A DNA stretch of 64,000 nucleotides from Amphirosellinia nigrospora (lineage: Eukaryota; Ascomycota; Sordariomycetes; Xylariales; Xylariaceae), in assembly GCA_004123355.1 (NCBI GenBank), contig SCHM01000004.1, forward strand, positions 6,847,017 to 6,911,016. The letters run 5' to 3'. The position numbers and the translations under genes were made by a program. Under the pieces are notes generated by a model that was given only the letters and a program-made list of their open reading frames with translations, was not told the origin of the DNA and searched no databases. Shown here one piece after another: positions 34,851 through 48,003 of this stretch. Position 1 is the first letter of the stretch. Every line of letters begins with the position of its first letter.

Positions 34851-36835
34851 ACCACAAGTAGGATAGCGGAACAGCCGGAAACCAAGCCAAGCCTCAGGGC
34901 TAGAACGCCGTCAGCTTCTACAGCAGGTACAGCGGCCCATTCGGGCTATAAAGTGGCAAAAAGGCTTCGGGACTGATCAACAGCTATTTTCCTACTTGAA
35001 TTCATATGGCAGCCTCGTGAGTAACAGTGCTCCTTCTTTCCTAGTTCTAGAGTGGAGCTAAAGAATTATCATCCTGGTGACCTGTAGGTACCTATAGAAA
35101 GGTACCTGGATTAGGTATGCCGAGGTACCTTAAGTAGGTGCTTAGGTAACGCTAGACACGCGAGGGTACAGGGTCTCACAGTGGAAGGGTCACCACCGAC
35201 GGAGCACCTGAGACAGCCAGGTATAACATACAGCGGAACAACAAATAAGATGGCGTCGCACTGCAGTGCACACAGGTACCGTACTAAGACATGCTGTACT
35301 TAATAAACAGTTGAACGACTATTCGTAAAATCTTTGATGTTCAAACGAGTTTAGACGTTTAAACTTCAATAAACTGTTAATCAATTGTCGATTGATAAAT
35401 AATTATCGTTGTATTTTTGTTTGAAGTCTCGTAGTTTAGAAAGAACAAATATGTACCGGAGTATACGGCCAAGCTTTACTAGGGGCGCTATGGTACTTTA
35501 GGCACGTAAGCTAGCAACATCCACTCGCGAAATCGCGGACACGATGCAGTAATAGATAATGATGATGATAATTCGCCCTCATATCTTCGAGATGCAAGCA
35601 TCATGGTCGTTCAATCGTTATTAATACGACGAAAAGATCCGAGAATTAAGAACAAGTTCATCCCTTCCCTGAGTAATAAAGCTAAAAAGCAATGAGTATG
35701 GGCTCATGTTTATCCGGACGCAGTTTTAGCAAGTCTTTGAATCAATATCAACCATAAGATATGTTAATTTTACAGCTATCAAAAATCAAAAAGTACACTA
35801 TCTCGAAAACTTGAGTTCTCTAGCTGACTAGATGGCAACTAAAGTTGTGCGGGTGGCACTTAGAAAAAACAAACTAACGGGTTCAGGGGTGAACTTATTG
35901 CGGTGGGCAATATACACTTGTTGTTGTATCCTCGTGGAGGCTATCTGACTATGTGTAGAGACTCTTTGCCTACGTCTCTGTGCCCATGACGCCTACCTTG
36001 CTTTTTAACACTTAGCTCAACGCACGGTAATTATTTGTCATCATTCTTAAAGGGATTTATTGTACTGGTTCTGATCACACATTTTCCCGCGTCAACACCT
36101 TCATGCGAGCTACCTATACGGTACGGTACCTCCAAGGGCTACAGGCAGCTATATAGATAGACCCAAGTCCCGTTACCAAGCTCAGCAAGGCAGTACTAGC
36201 GATTCACGAAGTGGCGATAGCACCTAGGCCTAGGTATTGCCTAAGCGGAGTGACTAACACCCCGTCTATCTGAGTGATTAAACCTAGGTAGTCGTTGTAT
36301 AAGTAGCCGCGAGGTTACAGCCCAGGGGCTCAGAACACAGGGGCTAATTCAGTACCAGGTATGAAAAGTCTGTGAAGCGACACGACATAACCCTAACGAT
36401 TCTATAATTATATCTGCAGAACTTAACTTAGAAAGTAACACTATTGTTTCAAGCTATAATCTTATATAAGTGAAGACCAGTAGGCTTAAGACCAGTCATA
36501 GCTAAGTATATGTTATCTTGTTGTCGAATTATGCAATATTAGTAAATAAAATTGGTCACATAAAAGGATATAAGTACTTTATAGTGAAGTAATGCCCGTG
36601 TATAGTACCCTGAGAAATCTAGTACCGAAGTACCTAATAATTAAAACCATAATCCCTCCTTATATAAATCTTCCTTATATAAATAAGCAAAGCTGCAATC
36701 CATAAACAAGGATTGAATACCAAGCGTCCACTTAATCATGAGGAGAAAGTCAACCAAATATGTAGCGCTAGGTTTAATTATATGCTAGGTACGCTACGTT
36801 AATTAAAGGGTTGGATTCTTTTTCTTCCTTTTTGA

Positions 36836-36869
36836 GGGGGAGGGGGGGGGGCGGGGGCGGGTTGGTGGG
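36836..36869 (+). other. G-run, G-quadruplex candidate
   Basis: Runs of 5, 10, 5, 3 and 3 G are separated by 1 to 5 bases. This meets the usual four-tract G-quadruplex pattern on the plus strand. It lies about 0.9 kb upstream of the gene at 37733. Confidence 0.75.
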
Positions 36870-36985
36870 TATTTCTTGAATTATGTGAAGCTGTTCTAAA
36901 TCCGAGAAATGTAGGAACTCGTCATACTTTAGTTGTGTACTACTAGTTCATGGAGGCATTAAGTCAGCCCAGCAATGTGGCACCC

Positions 36986-37168
36986 CTATTCGCCAGAAAT
37001 ACGCAGCCACTCAGATATCGTAGAACGAGTAGTAGTCGATGGTTGGGTCCATAACGAATTCGGGACGAGCAGTGACTCAGTCCGGTACAGTTCTACAGAA
37101 GTGAACCAATCTGAGACATTCCTACAAAAGGGATTAGTCGCAGATAGGTAAGGCCTGGGATGCCTCAA
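36986..37168 (-). pseudogene. Short coding-like fragment, unrecognised
   Basis: A 60-codon frame on the minus strand contains VSDWFTSVELYRTESLLVPN and SLWTQPSTTTRSTISEWL, which read like real protein. It has no clear start context and no continuation was found in other frames. It may be a gene remnant or a chance frame. Confidence 0.25.
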
Positions 37169-37553
37169 TGTGACAATAGTCTACACAATATCCTTAACCC
37201 CATTTCACCAGTTAACGATCAATTCCGAAAGTCCTGCATGCACGACCTAACACATAGGTTGTTGGAAGCCTCGGTAAATTTCCCGCCGCTTTGTTTCATT
37301 CAAGTCTAGGTATTTAAAGAAAAGTAGGAAGAGCACATATACATGTCGACGTAAAGAGTCGTACTTCTGGAATATCGGGCCGACGGAACCATAGTTTGAA
37401 ATACACTACCATGTCAAACGGTTTAAACATCAAACTATGAACATTTCCCTTTTTACGCAGTCGTACCTCCTTGACTAAAGACGAAACCACTCGTAATATT
37501 CGTACAACTCCGTCAGCATTGTAATCAGTTCATCAAATAAAACCTGCCTCACA

Positions 37554-37736
37554 TTGGACGCGATGCAGGCCTCCTCTGGGCCTTTTTATAAAATGTACGA
37601 TCGCTGGCTATCTTATAGTCCAGTGTCGTTTTCTCAAGTTTATCATTACATCCGCCAGTTGGCCGATCATCTACCCGTGCACACCAGCAAGGATCTAAAC
37701 TGTTTATTGAAACCCCCTTCTAATCAGCCAAAATGA
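37554..37736 (+). other. Upstream ORF overlapping the start of the membrane-protein gene
   Basis: A 60-codon frame begins at an ATG in the leader of the downstream gene. Its stop overlaps the downstream start as ATGA (37733-37736). The peptide shows no domain. If transcribed together it could reduce or couple initiation at 37733; it may also be chance. Confidence 0.3.
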
Positions 37737-38623
37737 CCAATTTTGGGCCACTTCCGACTGATTTCACCCTCGCCCCAAACTGCGCAAACGACCTGAATGG
37801 CATATATGTGTTCCACACTGTGGAGGACCAGCAATTCTACACTCATTACTTACTCCGAGGTCCATTAGACCAAACTGCTTGCTATCCGGGTAGTTATACT
37901 GCCAACACGGAACAGTACTACTCACCAGGGCGGTGTCCTGCTGGATTTACCGCTCCGTGTCGGTCAACGAATCGGGCTGGTACCGTTGAAGAGACTGTAT
38001 TAACATGTTGCCCTACGTATGTATTTACTCGATTTTACGGACAGCGTAAATTCGTCCACAACAACGAGTGTGCACTATCTCAAGTATAGAGAGAAGGTAA
38101 AATATTAAATCGTAATTAACAACTTGTCAGTCAGGAGAATTACGAATGTCAAACAAGCATCAGCCACTCATGGGAGACAACACAAGGATGCGTGTCCAAG
38201 GTGGACATAACAGGCACCTTGGTTGCGAGCGACGTATCCGACCAAGTCACATCACCGGTGACAATGACGCTCAGCGAAGGTGACGCTATCAATGCGTATT
38301 CTATTCAAGTGCGCTATCAGTCCACCGATTTTCTAAGCTTTTCTTCCTCAGTAAGTCCCGAAACCCGGAATTTCACAATGTCTATTGTCCAAATTATCGT
38401 TCCAAGCAAAATTCTCACAGCAGATCGAATATTGACGCCTATTTGTTTAGTCAACACATTCTCCGACCAACGCGCCACATGGCCCGAATGGGAACGCAAA
38501 GGGGTTATCGCAAGCATCAGCATCGGCATCTTGGCAGGGCTTCTTATCACCGTCAGCGCAGTAGTTATGCTAGTACGCCGGCGTTATCGACAGCGACAAC
38601 GTATATATTCGTTGCTAAAATAG
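37733..38623 (+). CDS. Small cysteine-containing single-pass membrane protein
   Basis: Two exons, 37733-38016 and 38131-38623, give a 258-residue product without a break. There is no N-terminal signal peptide (MTNFGPLPTDFTLAPNC). The first 95 residues carry the pattern GPLDQTACYPGSY, YYSPGRCPAGFTAPC and VLTCCP. The second exon continues QENYECQTSISHSWETTQGC and AYSIQVRYQSTDF. One membrane helix (GVIASISIGILAGLLITVSA) is followed by a short basic tail (VRRRYRQRQR). The FGPL..C, PLDQT.C, SPG.CP.GF..AC, TCCP, and the late W/R-Y-QSTDF motif are familiar from a widespread but uncharacterised fungal family that ends in one membrane segment. Function unknown; a cell-surface role is a guess. The usual Ser/Thr-rich stretch before the membrane is short here. 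The gene looks intact, unlike its neighbours. Confidence 0.78.
38017..38130 (+). other. Intron of the membrane-protein gene (114 nt)
   Basis: GTATGT donor, TTAAC branch-like motif at 38116-38120, TTGTCAG acceptor. Splicing joins TCCP to TQENYECQ in frame. Reading through instead ends in a stop at 38087. A shorter intron starting GTATAG at 38084 would also keep frame, but has a poorer donor and leaves an extra piece unlike the family. Confidence 0.75.
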
Positions 38624-38864
38624 AAGGTATATAAGCGTACTATTTAGCTACTTGACTATATAATAGAGTAGGTGGGATGATTTGTTTATATATACGATGG
38701 ATACTTTGTGCCTTTATATAATACTTGTAGTAACTTTTTAACTTAGTATTATTTTAGTATTTTTGCTTAAAGAAATATTATAAGTTTAAGTAATTTATTT
38801 TTTTTATTAATTAATTAACTAAAGATTTATATTATAAGTTATAAATTTATAAAAATAAAAGATT

Positions 38865-38915
38865 TTTATAGTTTTATGTTTATAGTTTTATGTTTATAGT
38901 TTTTATAGTTTTATG
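38865..38915. repeat. 14-bp tandem repeat
   Basis: TTTATAGTTTTATG occurs two full times and then twice with a deleted or shortened unit. Confidence 0.7.
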
Positions 38916-39748
38916 CTAGTTAGCTATATTAATTATAATTAAGTTATTTATTTATTAGTTAAATATTTTAAAAATTTATTGTTTTTTTTATTAACGTTAT
39001 TATTAAATATAAGCGTAGTTTTTAATATTTAGCGTAATTTTTTTTTTGCTTTAAGTAATAAAAAAATAGTAATTTTTATAATTATTAAATTAAATAGTTT
39101 ATAAAGTTATTAAAATTATATATATAAGTTTTTATACTAAAGCCTTTAATTTAAAGGTAAAAATGCTTAAGTTTTTAAAAATATATATTAAGTTAATAAG
39201 TAAATTATAATTGTTAGTTATATTAGTTTGCTTTTTTTAATAAGTTATATAGTAAAACTTGCTATTTTATTTAATTTATTAACCGTAATATTTATTTTTT
39301 TATATACTATATAATTATATTATAAAATATTTAGCTGTTTAATTAATAATAATAAATTTGCTTATAAATATAAACGTTAATATATAATATTTTATATATT
39401 TATTTTATTAAATAATAATATATTAAAGTTTATTATTATTTTTTATAAATTATAATTTAAGCTATAAAATAAAATTAAAAAATTAAATATTATAGCGAAT
39501 AATTAATTTTATTTAAGTAAAAAAAACTTATTAATATTAAAATTTTTAAAATAATTTTTAACTTAAATAAATTAAAAAAATTCTCGAATAAATTAAATTA
39601 TTATTTTAAATTTTATAATTATAAGTTATTTTAATTTTAAATATAACTATAAATTATTTTTAATTTAAATTTTATAATATTTTTATATATAACGTTATAA
39701 AGTATATAATTTTATATTTTTTATAGATTTTATTTTTAAAAAAAGTTT

Positions 39749-39984
39749 AAGCTTATTAATAAGTTTAAAAAAAACTTTATAAATTAGCTAAAACGTTTAA
39801 AAAAAAAAACTTTTCGAAAAAAACCTAAGCTTATTAATAAATCCGAAAAAAATTTTATAAATTAGCTAAAATATTTAAAAAAAAAAAACTTTTCGAAAAA
39901 AACTTAAACTTATTAATAAGTCCGAAAAAACTTTATAAGCTAGTTAAAACGTTTAAAAAAAAAAAACTCAAAAACTTAAAAAAC
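39749..39984. repeat. 78-bp tandem repeat, three copies
   Basis: Units begin at 39749, 39827 and about 39906 (period 78-79). Each has AAGCTTATTAATAAGT, ACTTTATAAATTAGCTAAAA, an A run and, in the first two, ACTTTTCGAAAAAAA. The copies differ mainly by C/T and G/A changes. Confidence 0.85.
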
Positions 39985-40587
39985 GCGTTTATTATAATTA
40001 ATTTAAAGCTTTAAAGTTTTAAAAATTTAAAAACTACGTTTAAAATATTATAATAAAAAATAAAAAATAAATAAAAAAATATAAATAAATATTTTATAAA
40101 AAATACTACTATATTTATTACGTTAATATATAGCTAATTTTATAATAATTATAGTTTTTTAAAAATAATTTAATAAAAGTTATATTTAAATAAAATTTAT
40201 AATAATAATATTAATTTATAACTTAAAAATAATAAATATTTAAATTAATATTAAATTAAAAAAACAAAAAAATAAAATAACTATAAATATAATTAAATAA
40301 ATAATATTAAATAATATATATTTAATATAATATATAATTATTAAATAATTAAGTTTAATAAAATATATAATTATTAAATAATTAAATTTAATATAAAATT
40401 AAATTTAATATAATTTATAAAAAAAAAAATTAAAAATAAAATTTTATAATTTATTATATATTATTATTTTTAATATAAATATTTAATTTTAAATTATTTT
40501 ATTAAATTATAATTATTTATATAATAAAATAAATATTAAAAACTAAATATATATAATAGTAAATAAAAATAAAAAAGTTTTTAATTC

Positions 40588-40690
40588 GGGTAAAAGAATT
40601 TTTTATTTAAAATATAAAAAACAAAAAATTTTTTTATCGATAAAAAAACCTTTTTTTTATTTAATTATACCTCTTTTATAAAACTTAAGT
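40588..40690 (+). repeat. Dispersed repeat, copy 2
   Basis: Same order of blocks as 9008-9120: TTTTTATTTAAAATATAAAA, ATCGATAAAAAAACC, ATTTAATTATAC, CTTTTATAAAACTTAA. It ends just before the LTR-like repeat at 40703. Confidence 0.55.
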
Positions 40691-40702
40691 ATTAAATAGG
40701 CC

Positions 40703-40824
40703 GTTAGCCCAATAATAGCTATTAGCAGCTAATAAAGCTAGCTATAACTAAATATATTTAAACAAGATAAACAAGTGCTACGTATTTTTAATAAAATAAC
40801 TTTTTTTTTTGCTTTTTTTTTTTA
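40703..40824. repeat. LTR-like repeat, left copy
   Basis: Shares AATAATAGCTATT, ATATTTAAACAAGATAAACA and AGTGCTACGTA followed by TAAAATAAC and a T run with 48004-48128. Differences are mostly transitions plus small indels. Confidence 0.7.
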
Positions 40825-43800
40825 GTAATAAAAATAAAACATTAAAAGAAAGAAATTTTTTACAAGCAATAAATATGCTTAAAAATTAAATCTTAATAGC
40901 TTTATAAAAAATATTTTATATAATATTAATATTATTATATTTGTTTTATTTATTAATTATTTATTTAATTAAAATAAATAAAGCTTAAAGTAGTTATTTA
41001 TAGGCGTTTTATTTAGAAACGCTTTTTAAAACTTAATTTTTAAAAATATTATTTAAACTTAAATAGTTTGCTAATAAAGCTTTTAATTTTATTTAAAAAT
41101 AATTATTTTAATAATTAATTAATCGTTTAGCTTTTATAAATATAGTAAACTAGCGCGGATAATATTTAATTTTAGTTTATATAAATATTTTAATAGTATT
41201 AAATTATTATTTAAATAGCTTTAATAATTTATTTATAATTTAAAAAAGTTAAATATATTTAAAAAATATTGCTTTTATTTAAAGTTATTTATATTTTAAT
41301 ATTTTATATTAAAAAAGCCGCTATTTTTATAAATTTAGATATTAAACTATAAAAAATTATAAAAAAAAGTGCTAATAATATTGTTATAATAAAAAATTTA
41401 CTAAAACTATAATAATTTTTTAAAAACTAATATTTAAACCGTTTAATAAATAGTAAAATCTATAAAACTAAAAATTTAATATATATTAATTAAAAAAATT
41501 TTTTTTTTTATTTAATATTATAACCGTATTTAAAAAGCTATAAAATAAATAAAAATCTAAAATATACCTAGAACTAATATTATATTAAACAATAAAGCTA
41601 TAGCCGGATTTTTAGTAGAAAATATTTTTTTACGAATAATTATTTCCGGATTCGTTAATAGTTTTAAAAATTATAATTTACGTTAAAAAGTTTATATAAA
41701 AACTATTAATAATTAAAACGTTAAAAAAATATTTTAAAGTTATTTAAAACGTTTTAAAAATAATTATAATAAAGCTAAAAATAAAAACTAAATATATAAA
41801 ATAATAAAAAATAAAAACGATTTATAAAATTTTATATAAAACTTTAAATATTTTTATTAAATAAGCTATTAAAAATATCGATAACTTTTTTATATCGAAA
41901 TAAATAATTTAATTACTTTTGCTAATTATTAGATTTTTATTTCCGACCGTTTTTAATTTATTTTGTTTAAAATTGCCTTTTAGTCGATTATTATAACGTA
42001 ATATATTTTATATAAAGCAAATATACTAAAAAAATTAGCGGACTAATTAGCTATTAAATATTATAATTATTACTAAATAAAGATATTTAAAGATTATTTT
42101 ATATATATTAATTAATTAAATAAAAATTAACAAAATATTATATAATAGCAATAATAATAATAGTTATAGTAATAGTTATATAATAAAAAAGTATAAAAAT
42201 ATAGCTTATATAACCGAAAAAGTTATTAAAAATATAATAAACTATTTTTAAAATAATTTTTATTATAAAGTTATTAAATTATTTTTTAGTTAATAGTTTT
42301 AAAACTTAAAAAAATAAAAAAATTTATTTTTGCTATAATAAAAAAGGATATATATAGCCGTATATATATTAAAACAAAATAAATAATTATATAAATAAAA
42401 ATAAACTTATTTAAAAACGAAAATATTATTAGTATATAAGTTTATATTTATAAAGCTTTATTTTTAAAAAGTTTATTTAAATTAGCTTAATTATATTATA
42501 TATGTTTATTAAAAAAGTAAAAAAAAATATTTATTTTATAAAGAATATTTAATATATATAAAACGTTTAATATTTATAATAGTTTAGTTATAATAAAATT
42601 TTTTAAATATTAGCTATTTATTATATAAAAATAATAAATAATAATATAACTTTAAAATAAAATTTATAAAACTTTATAGCTATATTTTAAACTATATTTA
42701 ATATTATATAAAATTACTATTATTAAAATATAAACTTTAAATAGTTTTAGTTATAATTTAAAAATAATAAAATAATTAAACGTATATTTAAACGCGTAAA
42801 TATATAACTTAACGTATTATTATAGCTATTAAAAATTAAAAGCCGGAAAAAAAAAAATATAATAAACTATAAAACTTTTTTATAATAAACTAAATATTTA
42901 TATTTTTTATAAACTTTTTTTAATTAACTTAGATTTTATTTATAATTTTAAATATTTATTAATATAAATTAAAAAAAAAGCTAAAAATACAGCTAAAAAA
43001 TATACTAAAATAAAAACTATAATTTTTATAACAAAATATTAATTATTATATTATTAACGCGTATAAAATAACTTTAGTTATTAATTTACCGTTAAAAAAA
43101 AAGTTATAATAAATATTATAAAAAAAAACTTTAATTAAATAAATTAAAAAAATAATATTAATTTTATTTATTTTAATATTATTAAAAACTTTAGTATTTT
43201 AATCTATTAATTATTTATTATAAAAATAAATTATTATTTTATTAAATTTAAATAAAAAACCGTAAAATTAATAATTCGTAATATTTAATATAATAATTAT
43301 AAATATTATTTGTTTTATATAAGCAATAATATAATTATAAAAAATAAAAAAAATATTTTTTTGCTATTAAAATTGTATAGTTTTAAAACGTTATAATATT
43401 ATTTAATATTAAAGTTTTTTTTTATTATAAAAAACTTTAGCGCTAAAAAAAAGCTAATAATATTAAAAAAGCGGTAATATTATTAAAAATATTTATAAAC
43501 TAACTTTTTTATATAAAAAAATACTAATATTATAAAAAAATATATAAAAAATATATTAAAATTTAATATAAAAATAATAATAATAAAAAATTATATAAAT
43601 ATAAAATATTTTAAACGTAAGTTATTAAATTAAATTATTAGCTTTAATTTAGCTAAGTTATTAAATCGGCTAATATAAAAATATTATTTATTTTTTAGAT
43701 TATATTTATTAAAAATATATATACCGCGTTTAAATATAAACGCGTTTAAAAAAACAAATATATAAATATTTTATAATTTATTAATTATATTAGCTTTTAA

Positions 43801-45548
43801 TATATTATATTTAACTAGTTTATTATATTAAAAAAAAATAGTTATATAACGTATAGAAAAAAAACTAAAAATTAAATTTTTTACCGATCGAAAAATAACG
43901 TATCGACTAATTATATTAAAAAAAAAATGCTTAATAAAATAATATAAATAATAATTATTTATAAAACTACGGTTTAATTTTAGTATTAAAATAAATAAAA
44001 TATTATATATATTTAATATATATAAAAATTATAGCGTAATAAATATTAAAAATATAATAAAGCTAACTAACTTTTTTATATAAAATAAAGCTAAAAAAAA
44101 ATAAAACTATAAAATAAATTAACTAAACAATTTTAATTATATTTAAATTATATTAGTTAAATATTTTAACTAAATAATATATTAATATAAATATATTTAA
44201 ATTTATTATTATAACTAATAAAGGTTTTTTAAACTAAATAGCTATATTAGTTTTAGTTAATAAAAATAAAAAACGCTATAATATAAAAATTATAAAAAAA
44301 GCTTTAATTACGTTAAATTATAATAAAATAAAAAAATCTTTTAAATATTAGCTTTTTTTTATTTTAAATATATATAAAAAACTAAGCATTTTATAATTAG
44401 CTTATATTATAAGTTTAACTTAAAATATAAATATTAATTAAATTATAATATATTTAATTATTATTATATATATTAATATTTAAAATATTTAGTTTTTTTA
44501 GCTATAGTTTATAAAAATACTATAAATATTTAGTTAGTTATATATTTTATATTAGAAATAATAAAAATTATATTTAAATTTATATTTAATTTTTAACCCG
44601 AACTATTTTTATAGCTTTAAAAGTTTCGGATGTTTTTTTTTACGCTATAAAATATATTAATAACATATTTAGCTTATATAAAATAATAAAAAAACTTAAA
44701 ATAAATTAAATATTATTTTTTGCTGAAATATTATAGTTAAAATTAAAACTATTATTTAAAAAATATTTATTAAATATAACGAAATAAAAGCTTTAAGAAT
44801 AATTTATAAAATATATAATAAAATAATAATTAAAAAAAGTAAAGCTAAACGTTTTTAAAGCTAGCTAGTATTAAAAAATTAAATAAAAATAAAAAAGTTT
44901 ATAAAAGCTATAAGCTTTATTTATAAATAAATAAAAAATTGTTTTAAAATAGTTCGATTTTTAATATATTTTTAAAAAAATATATTATAATAATAAAAGC
45001 TTTAACAATATTCGTTTTTAAATTATTAAGCTTATTAATAGTTATTATTATAAAAATATATAATTATATTATAAATTAATTTATTAAAATATATTTTAAT
45101 ACGTTTACTTATAAAAAAAAATATTATATTTATAGTACTAAAAAAAAATATTTAAGCTTATATTATATAATAGTTTTTTATTTATTTTAATATAAAAAAA
45201 TTAGTATTTATAAAAAAAACTATATATTATTATAAAATTTTACTAGAAATATAAAAAATATTTTAGGTTTAAAAATACGTTTATTATTTATATAAATTAT
45301 AAACTATTTATTTTTTTTTAATATTGCCGAACGTTAAAAATATTTATATAAAATAAGCAAATAAACTATAGCTTTTTAACGTTTATATTATTTATATTAT
45401 AAGTTTAAAAAAATATAGTAGCGGATATATTATTACGTACTATATTTTTTTTAAATAATTATTTAAATAATTTATTATATTAAAAAATATTAATAAAAAT
45501 TTAAAAAAATAAATTTAAAAAAATAAAATAAACAAATATTAGCGAATA

Positions 45549-46357
45549 ACGTACCATATAACCATCCTGGCCACACAACCATCCTGGCCACTTAGGCTTA
45601 ACATTTTATTAAAATTATAATAATTTTACGGAACTAAGCTTAATCGGGAAATAATTTATAGGTTTAATATATAACTATATTTAGTATATAAATATAATTT
45701 TTTTAATTTTTTACGCTAGCTTAATAAGGTTATAAACCCCGGTTTTTAAAGTAAGCTAAAAATAAAGCTAAAATAAAATCCTAGTTAGTATTAGCGTATA
45801 ATTTTACTAAAATTTTAAAAAAATTAAAATTAGATTTATTATGTTTTTTATACTATATATATTTTTTTCGAATTTTCTAAACTAGGTTTAGTATTTCTTT
45901 TTATTTTTTTAAAGTATAAAAAAATGTAAAAAATTAAATAAAAAAATTAAAAAAAATTAAAAAATAATAAAAAAATAATAAAATTTTACACTTTAAAAAA
46001 TAAAAAAAAATACTAAGCCTAGCTTAAAAAATTCGAGAAAAATATATATAATATAAAAAAACATAATAAATCTAATTTTAATTTTTTTAAAATTTTAGTA
46101 AAATTATACGCTAGTACTAACTAGGATTTTATTTTAGCTTTATTTTTAGCTTACTTTAAAAACCGGGGTTTATAACCTTATTAAGCTAGCGTAAAAAATT
46201 AAAAAAATTATATTTATATACTATAATATAATTATATATTAAACTTATAAATTATTTCCCGATTAAGCTTAGTTCTATAAAGTTATTATAATTTTAGTAA
46301 AATGTTAAGCTTAAGTAGCTAGGATAGTTGTGTGGCTAGGATGGTTGTGTGGTACGT
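45549..46357. mobile_element. Palindromic (fold-back) pogo/Tc1-like element, copy 1 (809 bp)
   Basis: Flanked by TA (45547-45548, 46358-46359). The left arm of about 375 bp is repeated in reverse complement as the right arm, around a spacer of about 60 bp of A/T near 45953. Each end starts ACGTACC and has two tandem units of CCACACAACCATCCTGG type before CCACTTAGGCTT or its equivalent. TA duplication and repeated subterminal motifs are typical of pogo/Fot-type DNA transposons. It has no transposase and must be non-autonomous. The ends keep CpA although the host DNA is RIP-mutated. Confidence 0.85.
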
Positions 46358-47967
46358 TATTATTAAATATATAACTTATAAAAAAAAAAGCGTTTATTAA
46401 TAAACTATATAAAAAACATATTATAGCGTTTAAACTAGTAAAACTATAAAATTAGTTAAATAATTTTAAAAAAAAAATATAAAGTTTAATATAATATATT
46501 ATTTAATAACGCTAATAATATTAATTTTATTTTAGATTTATTATTATATTATTTTAATAATAATTTAATATTAAATAATATATTAAAAAATAAGTTTATT
46601 TATTTTTTTAATATTTAAACATATAAAAGTATTTATATAGGTTTAAAAAACTTAATAACAAAAAAAAAACTAAAGTATATAATATTAATATATAAAACTA
46701 AAAACTTTAAAATATAAAGCGGTTAGCTAAAATATTATTTTAAAAACTATTAAAAATAATATTTCGTATAAAAAAAATATTAAATATATTATAATAAATA
46801 TATATTTATTAAGTTATTATTATATTTTAATTATTTTAAAAAAAATAAACTAATTAGTATATTAATTTATTATAGCTATAAATATTATTAAATATATATT
46901 AAAATATTTATAGTATGCTTATTTTAACTTTAAAAAAATAATAACGTTTAATTTATTTATTATTATTTACGAACTATTTTAAATTATAATAATAAATTTT
47001 ATTAAACTATTTTTAGTATTTATATAAAAAATCAATATATTTATTATATAATAAATTATTTTAGTTAGTATAGCTAGTATTATTTTACGATCGATTATAT
47101 AGCTAAAATAATATTCGCTAAAACGAAGCGTTAAATTAATAAAACAAGTATTTTATTATTAATATTATATGCCGATTTAAAAAGCGCTTTTGTTTTATAA
47201 AACTTTTAAAATCGTATAAAAAACAAAAAAATAAAAATAATTAATATTTTATTAATTTATATTAAAATATTAAACTAGTAAAAATATTTAATAAAATAAT
47301 ATAAATAATGCTTAATAAAATAATAGTTTATTTTATAGCTTAAATAATAATTTAAATATAAAAATAATAAATCGTAAATATAAAAATTTTATTATTAATA
47401 AAATATTTAAACTTTAAATATATAAAAACTATTAAATATAGCTTAGCTAAATTATTATATAAATATTATTTATAAAAAATATTCGAACAAATATATTTAT
47501 TATTTAATATTATCGAGCTAAAACTGCTTTAGCTATAAATAAGTTTAAATTATTAAGTAAAAATTATAAATAAATTTAGCTATATAACGTATCGGATAAT
47601 TTTAATATTAATTAAAAAAATTAAATAAATATATAAAAACGTTTAAGCAAAAAGCAAACTTTTTATAATTATAAATTATAGTTTAAAGTTAAAAACTTAG
47701 TTTTTATATATTAAAACAAAAAATAACCGAATTAAGACTTAAATAAAAAAGCTATTCTAAATTATTATATTATAAAAAAAAAAATTATATACTAAAAATT
47801 TAAATAAATTAAAAGTTATAAAAGAACTAAGTTTTATAAAAATTTATTAAAATTATTTATATTAAAAATAGTTATTTATAAACAAAAAATAATAAAAATA
47901 TATATTATTTTTAAATAATCTATATATAAACTTAAATAAATTTAAATAACTTAAATAATTTAAAAGA

Positions 47968-47983
47968 AGCGCGGGGGCGCGCT
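47968..47983. other. GC-only hairpin
   Basis: AGCGCG GGGG CGCGCT, a 6-bp stem with a 4-base loop, stands out in AT-rich DNA. It sits 20 bp before the right LTR-like repeat, where a polypurine tract would lie in an LTR element; whether it is that tract is open. Confidence 0.6.
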
Positions 47984-48003
47984 AGTGTTTGTTGCTAGAG
48001 AGA

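Larger units (their letters stand above)
34369..37553. other. Long non-coding region of the gene island
   Basis: Normal composition, no RIP signature and no convincing gene apart from a doubtful fragment at 36986-37168. It holds many AGGTACCT/CCTAGGTA words (34805-34850, 35089-35150, 36221-36295), a G-rich run at 36836-36869, a repeated CCTTATATAAAT (about 36659-36682) and a loose inverted pair around AATAAACAGTT / AACTGTTAAT (35300-35385). It probably contains the promoter of the gene at 37733. Confidence 0.6.
38640..40702. repeat. RIP-mutated AT-rich DNA
   Basis: The island ends about 100 bp after the stop codon at 38623. Beyond about 38750 CpA and TpG nearly vanish. No gene is visible; tandem repeats and one dispersed repeat copy are annotated separately. 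Confidence 0.88.

Noticed and set aside
36386-36398. ACATAACCCTAAC resembling a telomere repeat
   Set aside because: A single TAACCCTAA without tandem copies is not a telomere or a convincing interstitial one.
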